Below, in pieces: positions 1 to 7,227 of a stretch of DNA of 38,555 nucleotides (positions are counted from its first letter, which is position 1; every line of letters begins with the position of its first letter). This stretch comes from JAVBJN01 sp031546985. Lineage in GTDB: Bacteria > Bacteroidota > Bacteroidia > Chitinophagales > Chitinophagaceae. The notes under the pieces are model-generated. The model searched no databases. It was not told where the DNA came from and saw only the letters and a list, made by a program, of their open reading frames with translations. Where the stretch lies: NCBI GenBank assembly GCA_031546985.1, contig JAVBJN010000091.1, positions 1 through 38,555 on the forward strand. The letters run 5' to 3'. The position numbers were made by a program, and so were the translations under genes.

Positions 1-2
1 AC

Positions 3-1400
3 ACAGCACCAGACCAGGCCAGTTTCAGAGATCATTTATCCATGCTGGATGAAACCGGCAAAAGAAAATGGATCTACCCACGCAAGCCCTCCGGAAAACT
101 ATACCGTTGGCGCTTGCTGGTAAGCGCGCTTTGTCTGGGGCTGTTGTTTGGTTTGCCCTTCGTTCACCTGAATGGAGAACCGGCATTGCTTTTTGATCTA
201 TTACATGGCAGGTTCATCATTTTCGGACAGGTTTTTCTGCCACAGGATTTCTTTGTATTTGGTATGGCCATGCTGTGCGCCATGGTGTTTGTGGTATTGT
301 TTACCGTAGCCTTTGGCCGCCTCTGGTGTGGCTGGGCATGCCCGCAAACGGTGTTTATGGAAATGGTGTTTCGCCGGATCGAATACTGGATAGAGGGCGA
401 TGCGCAGCAACAGCGGGCTTTAAATAAAGCGCCCTGGAATGCAGAAAAGATCAGGAAAAAAACGATAAAGCATGTGCTGTTTTTCTTCATCTCATTTTTG
501 ATTGCCAATACCTTTTTGTCCTATTTTATTGGTATTAAGGAGTTGTTTAAGATCATGAGCGAGCCGCCTTTGGAGCATATTGTAGGCTTGCTGATCATAT
601 TGGTATTTACCGCTGTTTTTTATGCGGTATTCGCTTTTCTGCGGGAGCAGATCTGCATCGTAGCCTGCCCTTACGGAAGGTTGCAGGGGGTGCTCCTCGA
701 TCGCAATTCGATTATTGTGGCCTACGATTATGAGCGGGGCGAGCCCAGGGGCAAACTCAAAAAGAATGAGCCCGAAGCCACCGTAGGCGATTGCATTGAT
801 TGTAAAGCTTGTGTACACGTTTGCCCAACTGGTATCGATATCCGCAATGGTACCCAATTGGAGTGCATCAACTGTACGGCATGTATTGATGCCTGCGACG
901 ATATTATGGATAAGGTTGGTAAGCCACATGGTTTGGTAAGGTTTGCTTCCGAAAACAGTATATCTGCCAAAAAGAAGTTGTCTTTTCTTACACCCCGCAT
1001 CATTGGGTATTGTGTAGTCTTACTGGCGTTGCTGGGTGTGCTTAGCTTCTCTATTGCAGGGCGCAGTACCATGGATGTAAGCATTTTGCGGGCCAGGGGC
1101 ACCATGTTTCAACAGCCCGAACCAGGCAAGATCAGCAACCTGTACACTTTTAAGATCATGAACAAAACCCGCGATAGTATGCAGGTTACGTTTAGGATGG
1201 AAGATAAAGGCGCTACCATACAATTGATTGCCCTGGAAGACAGTATGCTGCGGCCATTGGGCGAATTGAACGGACAAATGTTTATACGCCTGCCCGAAAC
1301 CGCCATCAAAAAACGTAAAACCGACCTGACTATTGATATATATGGCGATGGAAAAAAACTAAAAACCGTTAAGACCACATTTTTAGGTCCGGTAAACTAA
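3..1400 (+). CDS. ccoG: Cytochrome c oxidase accessory protein CcoG (FixG/RdxA family), 5' end outside window
   Basis: Polyferredoxin-like membrane protein needed for copper delivery or maturation of cbb3-type cytochrome oxidase. Counting from the Met at 42, there are hydrophobic segments near residues 24-43, 70-92, 145-165, 178-200 and 318-338. There is a WCGWACPQ motif at 95-102 and an ACP motif near 208. Two 4Fe-4S motifs follow, with cysteines 251/254/257/261 and 275/278/281/285. The C-terminal Ig-like tail is typical of the family. The reading frame stays open from 42 back to the window edge, and it encodes SFRDHLS just before the Met. Family members carry a similar FRD segment near their N-terminus, so the true start is very probably upstream of the window. 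It is followed at 20 bases by fixH, the usual order of the cco assembly cluster. Confidence 0.95.
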   Translation, partial: TAPDQASFRDHLSMLDETGKRKWIYPRKPSGKLYRWRLLVSALCLGLLFGLPFVHLNGEPALLFDLLHGRFIIFGQVFLPQDFFVFGMAMLCAMVFVVLFTVAFGRLWCGWACPQTVFMEMVFRRIEYWIEGDAQQQRALNKAPWNAEKIRKKTIKHVLFFFISFLIANTFLSYFIGIKELFKIMSEPPLEHIVGLLIILVFTAVFYAVFAFLREQICIVACPYGRLQGVLLDRNSIIVAYDYERGEPRGKLKKNEPEATVGDCIDCKACVHVCPTGIDIRNGTQLECINCTACIDACDDIMDKVGKPHGLVRFASENSISAKKKLSFLTPRIIGYCVVLLALLGVLSFSIAGRSTMDVSILRARGTMFQQPEPGKISNLYTFKIMNKTRDSMQVTFRMEDKGATIQLIALEDSMLRPLGELNGQMFIRLPETAIKKRKTDLTIDIYGDGKKLKTVKTTFLGPVN

Positions 1401-1420
1401 ACCCACCAAAACAGAACAAC

Positions 1421-1852
1421 ATGAACTGGGGACTAAGAATTATAATCGTAATGAGCTTGTTTGTATGCATGATCGGCTACTTTGTAGTGCGCAGCATGCA
1501 GCAGAATGTAGAATTGGTAGCGCCCGATTATTATGCCCGGGAAATTAAATACCAGGGCACCATCGATAAGCTGGATAATGCTAAATCGCTATCATCTGCT
1601 ATTGTGGTGCAGAAACAGGGAGAAGAAATAACCGTTGCTTTTCCCAACGAGATGAAGGGCAAAGCCGTAACCGGCACCATTAACCTCTTTAAACCATCTG
1701 ACCAGGCCAAAGACCAGGTATTGGCCATTGCGCTGGATAGCGATGCGCAGCAACGTATTAGTGTAAGCAATGTATCGGGCCTGTATAAAGTGCAGGTAGA
1801 CTGGACGGCAGAGGGCAAAGACTATTATAGCGAACAGTCGATTGTGTTTTAA
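1421..1852 (+). CDS. fixH: FixH family protein (CcoH), cbb3 oxidase assembly
   Basis: Small single-pass membrane protein of 143 residues. A hydrophobic N-terminal segment spans about residues 5-23, followed by a periplasmic domain. The segment LVAPDYYAREIKYQ just after the membrane span is characteristic of FixH, where the YY-E-Y pattern is conserved. It is thought to help assemble or stabilise cbb3 oxidase together with CcoG and the CcoI copper ATPase. The stop codon overlaps the start of the next gene (TAATG at 1850-1854), which implies translational coupling. Its position directly after ccoG supports the call. Confidence 0.9.
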   Translation: MNWGLRIIIVMSLFVCMIGYFVVRSMQQNVELVAPDYYAREIKYQGTIDKLDNAKSLSSAIVVQKQGEEITVAFPNEMKGKAVTGTINLFKPSDQAKDQVLAIALDSDAQQRISVSNVSGLYKVQVDWTAEGKDYYSEQSIVF

Positions 1853-2556
1853 TGGAATGGATACTTACAGCGCTGGCATTGGGCTTTCTCGGAAGCTTTC
1901 ACTGTGTGGGCATGTGCGGTCCGCTGGCTATGGCTATGCCATTACCAGGGCAGGAATTGCACCACAAGGTGCTGGGTGCTGTATTGTATAACCTGGGCCG
2001 GGTAGTAACCTATGCGGTACTGGGCTTGTTCTTTGGGGCGGTGGGCGCATCGCTGTTTCTTACCGGTTACCAGCAGCAATTGTCTATAGCCGCAGGGCTG
2101 CTCATGATTCTGGTGGTATTATGGCCAGCTTTTAAAATAAATACCGGCAATAAGCGCTGGTATCAGAAAATATTTACCCCGGTGCAACAGGCTATTTACA
2201 AAAGGTTTAATCATATGAGCTGGCCAGGTGTGGTTACTGTGGGCATGCTCAACGGATTGCTGCCTTGTGGCCTGGTGTACATGGGTATTACCGGCTCGGT
2301 TGTTACCGGCAGTGTAGCTAAGGGCAGCCTCTTTATGGCGTTCTTTGGTTTAGGTACGCTGCCTGCCATGCTGTTGCTGATGCTTAGTAAGTCGGTCTGG
2401 AGTATGCCGGTCCGCAACCGTATTAAAAAAACGTTACCCTATATGGTGGTTCTGGTAGGTGTATTGCTGGTACTTAGAGGGCTAAACCTGGGTATTCCCT
2501 ATGTAAGCCCTGCTTTTCATGATGTACCCGCTGCACAACTGAATTGCCACAGATAA
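1852..2556 (+). CDS. Sulfite exporter TauE/SafE family membrane protein of the cco cluster
   Basis: Polytopic membrane protein of 234 residues with about six hydrophobic segments. Near the N-terminus is the motif FHCVGMCGPL, which with the later LNGLLPCGLVY repeat is typical of the UreH/SafE-DsbD-like branch. In Bacteroidota and Proteobacteria this family often sits beside ccoG and fixH, where it is proposed to act in copper or redox handling for cbb3 oxidase maturation. A substrate cannot be read from the sequence. It overlaps fixH by one base and is followed 38 bases later by a strong terminator, so it is the last gene of the operon. Confidence 0.88.
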   Translation: MEWILTALALGFLGSFHCVGMCGPLAMAMPLPGQELHHKVLGAVLYNLGRVVTYAVLGLFFGAVGASLFLTGYQQQLSIAAGLLMILVVLWPAFKINTGNKRWYQKIFTPVQQAIYKRFNHMSWPGVVTVGMLNGLLPCGLVYMGITGSVVTGSVAKGSLFMAFFGLGTLPAMLLLMLSKSVWSMPVRNRIKKTLPYMVVLVGVLLVLRGLNLGIPYVSPAFHDVPAAQLNCHR

Positions 2557-2594
2557 TATTGAAAGTTGTTCCTTTTAGTGTTTTGTTCTGTATG

Positions 2595-2624
2595 GCCTGC
2601 CTGTTCTCAGGCAGGCTTTCTTTT
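2595..2624 (+). terminator. Intrinsic terminator of the cco operon
   Basis: A perfect 9-bp stem (GCCTGCCTG / CAGGCAGGC) with the 4-base loop TTCT is followed by TTTCTTTT. It lies between the SafE-like gene and the acyl-CoA ligase. Confidence 0.88.
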
Positions 2625-2665
2625 ACCGCTTGGTTTTCTTATCTTTAAGAAGAAACACTACCCTT

Positions 2666-4465
2666 ATGCAAGAAGCCAAGCGTCTATTCGATATTTTGGA
2701 TATAAAGGTGGATACCATGCCCAAGCCCGATATGCTGGCCGCCAAAGAGCAAGGCAAATGGCGGGGGTATGCCACCCATGAAGTAAAGAAGCTATCGCTG
2801 CAGATGGCCGCAGGGTTATTGCGCACCGGCATCAGCGGTTACGACCTTACCGCCGACAAACAGGATAAAATTGCCATTATTGCCAATAACCGCCCCGAAT
2901 GGGTAATCACCGATTTTGCCACGCAGCAGATGGGTGCGGTGCTTGCGCCTATTTATCCCACCATCAGCTCTGGAGAACTGGCTTTCGTATTAAAAGATGC
3001 CGATGTGAAAATCATGTTCGTGTCGGATAAAGAGATGTACGATAAGATACAGGAAATCAAGGGCGAATTGCCCAATCTTAAAACGGTATATACCTACGAT
3101 AAGGTAGAAGGTGTGCCTCACTGGTCCGAACTGCTGGGAGAATACTCCGAAGAAGAGTACCAAACCATCCAGGGCATCCGCAGCAAGGTTAAATCCGAAA
3201 CGCTGGCTACCATCATATACACTTCGGGCACCACGGGCAACCCGAAGGGCGTAATGCTCACCCACCACAATATTCTAAGCAATGTGCTCAGCTGTATGGA
3301 GTGCTTCTCCTTTGCCGATCCGAGTGCAAGGGCGCTGAGCTTTTTGCCGCTGAACCATATTTTTGAGCGCATGGTAACCTATGTATACCTCAACAAAGGT
3401 GTATCGGTGTATTATGCCGAAAGTATGGATACCATAGGCGAAAACCTCAAAGAAGTGAAACCGGTGGTGTTTACCACCGTACCCCGCTTGCTGGAAAAAG
3501 TATACGAGAAGATTGTAGCCAAAGGGCACGAGCAGACGGGCATAAAAAAAGCCCTGTTTTTCTGGGCGCTGAACTTAGCCGCTAAATTCGAAATCAATAA
3601 AAACCAGGGCTTTTGGTACAATACCCAACTGGCCATTGCCAATAAACTCATTTTTACCAAATGGCGCGAAGCGCTGGGCGGTAATGTAAAAGCCATTGTA
3701 ACGGGCGCCGCTGCCTGCCAGGTAAAACTGCTCCGTATTTTTACCGGAGGACATGTAGTGATTATGGAAGGGTACGGGCTTACCGAAACTTCGCCTGTGA
3801 TCAGCGTAAACAGGTTCGAAGAAAAGAACCGCATGTTTGGCACTGTAGGCCCGTTGATTAAAGGTATAGAAGTGAAAATTGCCGAAGATGGCGAAATTCT
3901 TTGCAAAGGCGATAATGTAACTGTTGGTTATTATAAACGCCCCGATCTTACCGAAGAAGCCATGAAAGGCGGTTGGTTCCATACCGGCGATATAGGTGAG
4001 CTGGTAGATGGCAAATTCCTGAAGATTACCGATCGGAAGAAAGAGCTGTTTAAAACCTCAGGAGGTAAATATGTAGCCCCGCAACCTATCGAAAACAAAA
4101 TGAAAGAGTCGGCCTACATAGAGCAGATCATGGTGGTGGGCGAAAACCGCAAGTTTGCCGGAGCATTAATTGTACCTGCCTGGGGACATATCAAAGCCGC
4201 GCTGCCCGGCGTAAGCGGTACGCCTGAAGAAATGGTGGAGAATGCCGAGGTGCGCAGACTGATCCGCACAGAGATTGATAAGTTTAATCCACTGTTTTCG
4301 CATGTAGAGCAGATTAAACGGTTTGAACTCATCCCCAATGAGTGGACGATTGAAGGCGGTGAGCTAACGCCCACCCTCAAACTCAAGCGTAAAATGATCT
4401 TGCAGAAGTACGAAACGTATATCGATAAAATTTACCATAAAGAAGATGAAGTAGCGGCCGGATAG
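2666..4465 (+). CDS. Long-chain fatty acid--CoA ligase (AMP-forming acyl-CoA synthetase)
   Basis: Activates fatty acids to acyl-CoA through an acyl-adenylate. The 599-residue protein has the ANL-family motifs in order: the phosphate-binding loop YTSGTTGNPKG near residues 185-195, GYGLTETS near 369-376, WFHTGD near 436-441, and TDRKKELFKTSGGKYVAP near 455-472. The FKTSGGKYV version is typical of the FadD15-like long-chain ligases. An in-frame TTG at 2630 would add 12 residues, but it lies just behind the preceding terminator. The ATG at 2666 gives the normal N-terminus (MQEAKRLFDILD), and a near-consensus -7 box (TATCTTTA, 2640-2647) lies before it. It is a single-gene unit. The exact chain-length preference is unknown. 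Confidence 0.93.
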   Translation: MQEAKRLFDILDIKVDTMPKPDMLAAKEQGKWRGYATHEVKKLSLQMAAGLLRTGISGYDLTADKQDKIAIIANNRPEWVITDFATQQMGAVLAPIYPTISSGELAFVLKDADVKIMFVSDKEMYDKIQEIKGELPNLKTVYTYDKVEGVPHWSELLGEYSEEEYQTIQGIRSKVKSETLATIIYTSGTTGNPKGVMLTHHNILSNVLSCMECFSFADPSARALSFLPLNHIFERMVTYVYLNKGVSVYYAESMDTIGENLKEVKPVVFTTVPRLLEKVYEKIVAKGHEQTGIKKALFFWALNLAAKFEINKNQGFWYNTQLAIANKLIFTKWREALGGNVKAIVTGAAACQVKLLRIFTGGHVVIMEGYGLTETSPVISVNRFEEKNRMFGTVGPLIKGIEVKIAEDGEILCKGDNVTVGYYKRPDLTEEAMKGGWFHTGDIGELVDGKFLKITDRKKELFKTSGGKYVAPQPIENKMKESAYIEQIMVVGENRKFAGALIVPAWGHIKAALPGVSGTPEEMVENAEVRRLIRTEIDKFNPLFSHVEQIKRFELIPNEWTIEGGELTPTLKLKRKMILQKYETYIDKIYHKEDEVAAG

Positions 4466-4475
4466 GCCGCTTTTT
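4454..4475 (+). terminator. Terminator overlapping the stop of the acyl-CoA ligase gene
   Basis: Stem GCGGCC / GGCCGC with loop GGATA followed by TTTTT. The TAG stop codon (4463-4465) lies inside the hairpin. Confidence 0.75.
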
Positions 4476-4526
4476 CATGCTTGGAATATTCGAACCTATT
4501 TAGTTAAATTTGCAGCCTTCTGCGTT

Positions 4527-4598
4527 GGTCCCGTAGTTCAATGGATAGAATAGAAGTTTCCTAAACTTTAGATCCAAGTTCGATTCTTGGCGGGACCA
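4527..4598 (+). tRNA. tRNA-Arg (anticodon CCU)
   Basis: Complete cloverleaf. The acceptor stem GGTCCCG (4527-4533) pairs with CGGGACC (4591-4597). The D arm is GTTC/GAAT. The anticodon arm has the loop TTCCTAA with anticodon CCT at 4560-4562. The T stem CCAAG (4574-4578) pairs with CTTGG (4586-4590) around the loop TTCGATT. The discriminator is A4598, and the 3' CCA is not encoded. CCU reads the AGG arginine codon. No integrase or duplicated tRNA end is seen nearby. Confidence 0.93.
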
Positions 4599-4600
4599 CA

Positions 4601-4642
4601 AAAAAGGGAACCACAACAGTAAAATTGTTTGGTTCCCTTTTT
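4601..4642. terminator. Bidirectional terminator between tRNA-Arg and the alcohol dehydrogenase gene
   Basis: Stem AAAAAGGGAACCA (4601-4613) pairs with TGGTTCCCTTTTT (4630-4642), giving U-runs on both strands. It can end the tRNA transcript and the convergent minus-strand dehydrogenase transcript. Confidence 0.82.
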
Positions 4643-4663
4643 ATTTTGTTGCAGTGATACCCG

Positions 4664-5701
4664 CTACGCTACCTCAATTACAATTTTCATGGCTTTCTCT
4701 CTCGCAGCATTCAGGAATATATCATATGCTTTAAGTATTTCATCCAGCTTGTAACGGTGTGTAATTAATGCTTTGGGGTTAATCTTTTCAGATGCCACCG
4801 CCTTTATGATTTGTGGAATAGTATTGGTATTGACCAACCCCATGGATATGTTGATGTTCTTAATCCAGAGTTTTTCCAATTCCAGTTCTACCGGCTGCCC
4901 GTGTACACCTACATTGGCTACGTGACCGCCTGCATTTACCAATTGTGTGCAAAGCGTAAAAGTAGATGGAATGCCAACTGCCTCAATCGATACATCTACA
5001 CCGGCGCCCGTAATCTCCTTCACTCTTTCCACCACATTTTCTGTTTCCGAATTAATGACATGCGTTGCCCCAATGTTTTTGGCAAATGCCAGCCTGTTCT
5101 CATCCAGATCAATTACAATCAACTGCGCAGGAGAAAAGAACTGGGCAGTTAACAAGGCGGCCATCCCTACAGGGCCCGCCCCTACAATAGCAACGGCATC
5201 ACCTGGCTGCACATGACCGTACAATACGCCCATTTCAAACCCGGTAGGCAAGGCATCAGAAATCATCAGCGCAGCTTCATCGTCTATAGTCGAAGGCAAA
5301 TGGTGCAAACCATTATCGGCATGGGGTATTCTTACGTATTCGGCCTGTGTTCCATTAATTAAGTGGCCCAATATCCAGCCGCCATCTTCGCAATGGGAGT
5401 ACATTTGCTTCTTACAGTTTTTACAGGTTCCGCAAGATGTAATGCAAGAGATAATAACCTTATCTCCTTTTTTGAACTGCGTTACGCCGGTTCCAATTTC
5501 TTCTACTATACCCACGCCTTCGTGCCCCAGTATAGTTCCTTCTTTCATGTAAAGGTTCTTTCCTTTGTATATGCCCAGGTCTGTACCGCAAATCGTTGTT
5601 TTAACCATTTTTACAATGGCATCTTTGTTGCTGGCCAGTACGGGTTTTGCCACTTCTTCGTATCGGATATCGTGGTCGCCGTGGTAGACAAGTGCATTCA
5701 T
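4664..5701 (-). CDS. Zinc-dependent alcohol dehydrogenase (MDR superfamily)
   Basis: NAD(P)-dependent oxidoreductase of 345 residues, the normal length for the family. Visible residues include the catalytic zinc ligands C38, H60 (in GHEGVG) and probably D149. Structural zinc cysteines are at about 90, 93, 96 and 104. The Rossmann motif GAGPVGMAA spans about 174-182, with D198 at the end of the following strand. The pattern resembles the secondary alcohol/formaldehyde dehydrogenase branch, but the substrate cannot be assigned. It is a single-gene unit converging on tRNA-Arg. The start ATG at 5701 gives the usual N-terminus (MNALVYHGD). Confidence 0.9.
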   Translation of the reverse strand: MNALVYHGDHDIRYEEVAKPVLASNKDAIVKMVKTTICGTDLGIYKGKNLYMKEGTILGHEGVGIVEEIGTGVTQFKKGDKVIISCITSCGTCKNCKKQMYSHCEDGGWILGHLINGTQAEYVRIPHADNGLHHLPSTIDDEAALMISDALPTGFEMGVLYGHVQPGDAVAIVGAGPVGMAALLTAQFFSPAQLIVIDLDENRLAFAKNIGATHVINSETENVVERVKEITGAGVDVSIEAVGIPSTFTLCTQLVNAGGHVANVGVHGQPVELELEKLWIKNINISMGLVNTNTIPQIIKAVASEKINPKALITHRYKLDEILKAYDIFLNAAREKAMKIVIEVA

Positions 5702-5934
5702 TTCGGTATTTTTTTAGGATAAAAGAATATTGTTCAGGTTGGATAAATCTGAAAATGGCGGGCTTGGGAGGTGTTTTTAAAGTTACGGTTTTTCACCTTA
5801 TCGACCTGAGTAAAGATTGGGTTAAAAGGTTGCTGATCTGCTTATGGGATAAGTGTTGCAGTGTTGTAATATTTGTTTTTTCCGTACAAAGCGATGGATG
5901 GCCATTCAATTGTTAACGAAACGTTTTGGCAATT
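5702..5934. other. Intergenic region without a recognised gene
   Basis: Holds the leader of the minus-strand dehydrogenase gene. I found no convincing ORF, RNA or well-formed promoter motif in either direction. Confidence 0.4.
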
Positions 5935-5965
5935 AACAAAAGCCGCTCTAAGAGCGGCTTTTGTT
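5935..5965 (-). terminator. Terminator of the peptidase/S74-protein operon
   Basis: Stem AACAAAAGCCGCT (5935-5947) pairs with AGCGGCTTTTGTT (5953-5965) around the loop CTAAG. It lies 31 bases past the stop of the minus-strand S74-domain gene. Confidence 0.82.
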
Positions 5966-5995
5966 GTTTTATGAACTGAAGTAAATGTGGTTGTT

Positions 5996-7192
5996 TTATT
6001 TAACCAATACCATTCTTTTTACATCGGCTTCTTTACCGTCTGTAATCAGGTTGTAGATGTACATACCTGCCTGCAGTTCAGAACCGCTTACAGAGATGGT
6101 ACCTCTTCCGGTGTTTTTGCCCAGCGGTTTTGATTTTACAATGCTGCCCGACAGGTTGTAGATGTTAATGTAAGCCTCTTTTACCCCTGCAGTAAGGAAG
6201 TAGCCGATTTCGGTTACCGAAGTAAACGGATTGGGTGAGTTTTGATAGAGGAAGGAATAGTGTGTGGTGGCACTGCCTTTTCCATTATCGTCTACACCTG
6301 TGGCAGCCGCATCCCAGCCTATCATACGGGTTTCAAGGGTGTTAATACGGTCTGTGAGTTCCTTGATTTTATCGTTTTGTGCTTCAATACTCATTTCCTG
6401 CTCTTTTACCCCTTCAATCAATACCGGAATAAGCCCAATGTAGTCTACATACTTGTAATTGGTAGAGTCTGTTTTTACCAGTTCCGGCAATACTTTTTCT
6501 ACTTCCTGTGCAATGAGCCCCAGGCGTTTGGGGCCAGGCTGCTGCATTTTCTTTTCAATCTCAGCAAAGCGTTCTTTGTCTGCAGATGATTTTTCAGTAC
6601 TTGGGCCAGCGGCTTTACCTCCTGTTTCTTCCTGCCGGTCTTTGCTGCCACCCATTATTTTGTCCAGCTCGTGCGGCAGCAGGTTGTAGCTTACCCCATT
6701 GAGTTTTTTGAGGTAATCCATGGCATTGCCAATTTTAGCTACATTGGTTTTGAACCTTGCATCGGATGCCAGCACAAAACTGTAGGCATATACATCGCAA
6801 TTGTAGTGAAACACATTACCCTTGTCTACATCGTAGTAGCCATATACTCTATCAGCCTTTCCGCCCCAGGTAAAATAAGTACCCAGCTTACCATGCAACC
6901 ACATACGGTCGGTATCGTCATTGGTATACTCCCCAATAAAAACATTCATGCCCTGGTTGTAATAATCGCCAAAGTCGCCGAATGCCAGTTTGCTGCCAGC
7001 CCTGTAATCGCCGGTAGGGCCGTAAACGTGCATGCTCAAAACATTGTAGGGATCATCGGTTTGGCTTAACGGAAAGGGTTGCTCCAGGCCAATTCTTACT
7101 TTGCCGGTTTGGGTGGTTACTTTTAATTGTGCCTTGGCAGTATTAACCATATATAGCATGGCGATTGCAGAAACTATTATATTTTTTTTCAT
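5996..7192 (-). CDS. S74 (tail-fibre chaperone) domain protein with T9SS type-A C-terminal signal
   Basis: Secreted protein of 398 residues. Residues 1-21 form a signal peptide (MKKNIIVSAI...AKA). The middle holds a peptidase_S74 intramolecular-chaperone domain: SDARFKTN at 143-150, with S143 and K148 matching the family Ser/Lys pair, and GLIAQEVEKVLPELV near 225-239. In characterised phage proteins this domain drives trimerisation and then cleaves itself off. A coiled-coil stretch follows at about 258-290. The C-terminus (from about 315, YQNSPNPF...) is a type-A T9SS sorting domain ending in KRMVLVK. A linker rich in Gly, Lys and Glu (about 181-222) interrupts the S74 domain. The gene follows the C25 peptidase gene by 35 bases and is probably co-transcribed. 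Confidence 0.85.
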   Translation of the reverse strand: MKKNIIVSAIAMLYMVNTAKAQLKVTTQTGKVRIGLEQPFPLSQTDDPYNVLSMHVYGPTGDYRAGSKLAFGDFGDYYNQGMNVFIGEYTNDDTDRMWLHGKLGTYFTWGGKADRVYGYYDVDKGNVFHYNCDVYAYSFVLASDARFKTNVAKIGNAMDYLKKLNGVSYNLLPHELDKIMGGSKDRQEETGGKAAGPSTEKSSADKERFAEIEKKMQQPGPKRLGLIAQEVEKVLPELVKTDSTNYKYVDYIGLIPVLIEGVKEQEMSIEAQNDKIKELTDRINTLETRMIGWDAAATGVDDNGKGSATTHYSFLYQNSPNPFTSVTEIGYFLTAGVKEAYINIYNLSGSIVKSKPLGKNTGRGTISVSGSELQAGMYIYNLITDGKEADVKRMVLVK

Positions 7193-7227
7193 GATTTTGT
7201 TGTTTTTGTTTGATTAGGATTGTTTGG

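Noticed and set aside
2566..2781. A 71-codon plus-strand frame across the cco terminator
   Set aside because: It contains a strong intrinsic terminator and runs into the acyl-CoA ligase gene in another frame.
4527..4598. tRNA-Arg as an integration (att) site
   Set aside because: No integrase and no duplicated tRNA 3' end were seen in the window; the genes on both sides look like ordinary chromosomal genes.
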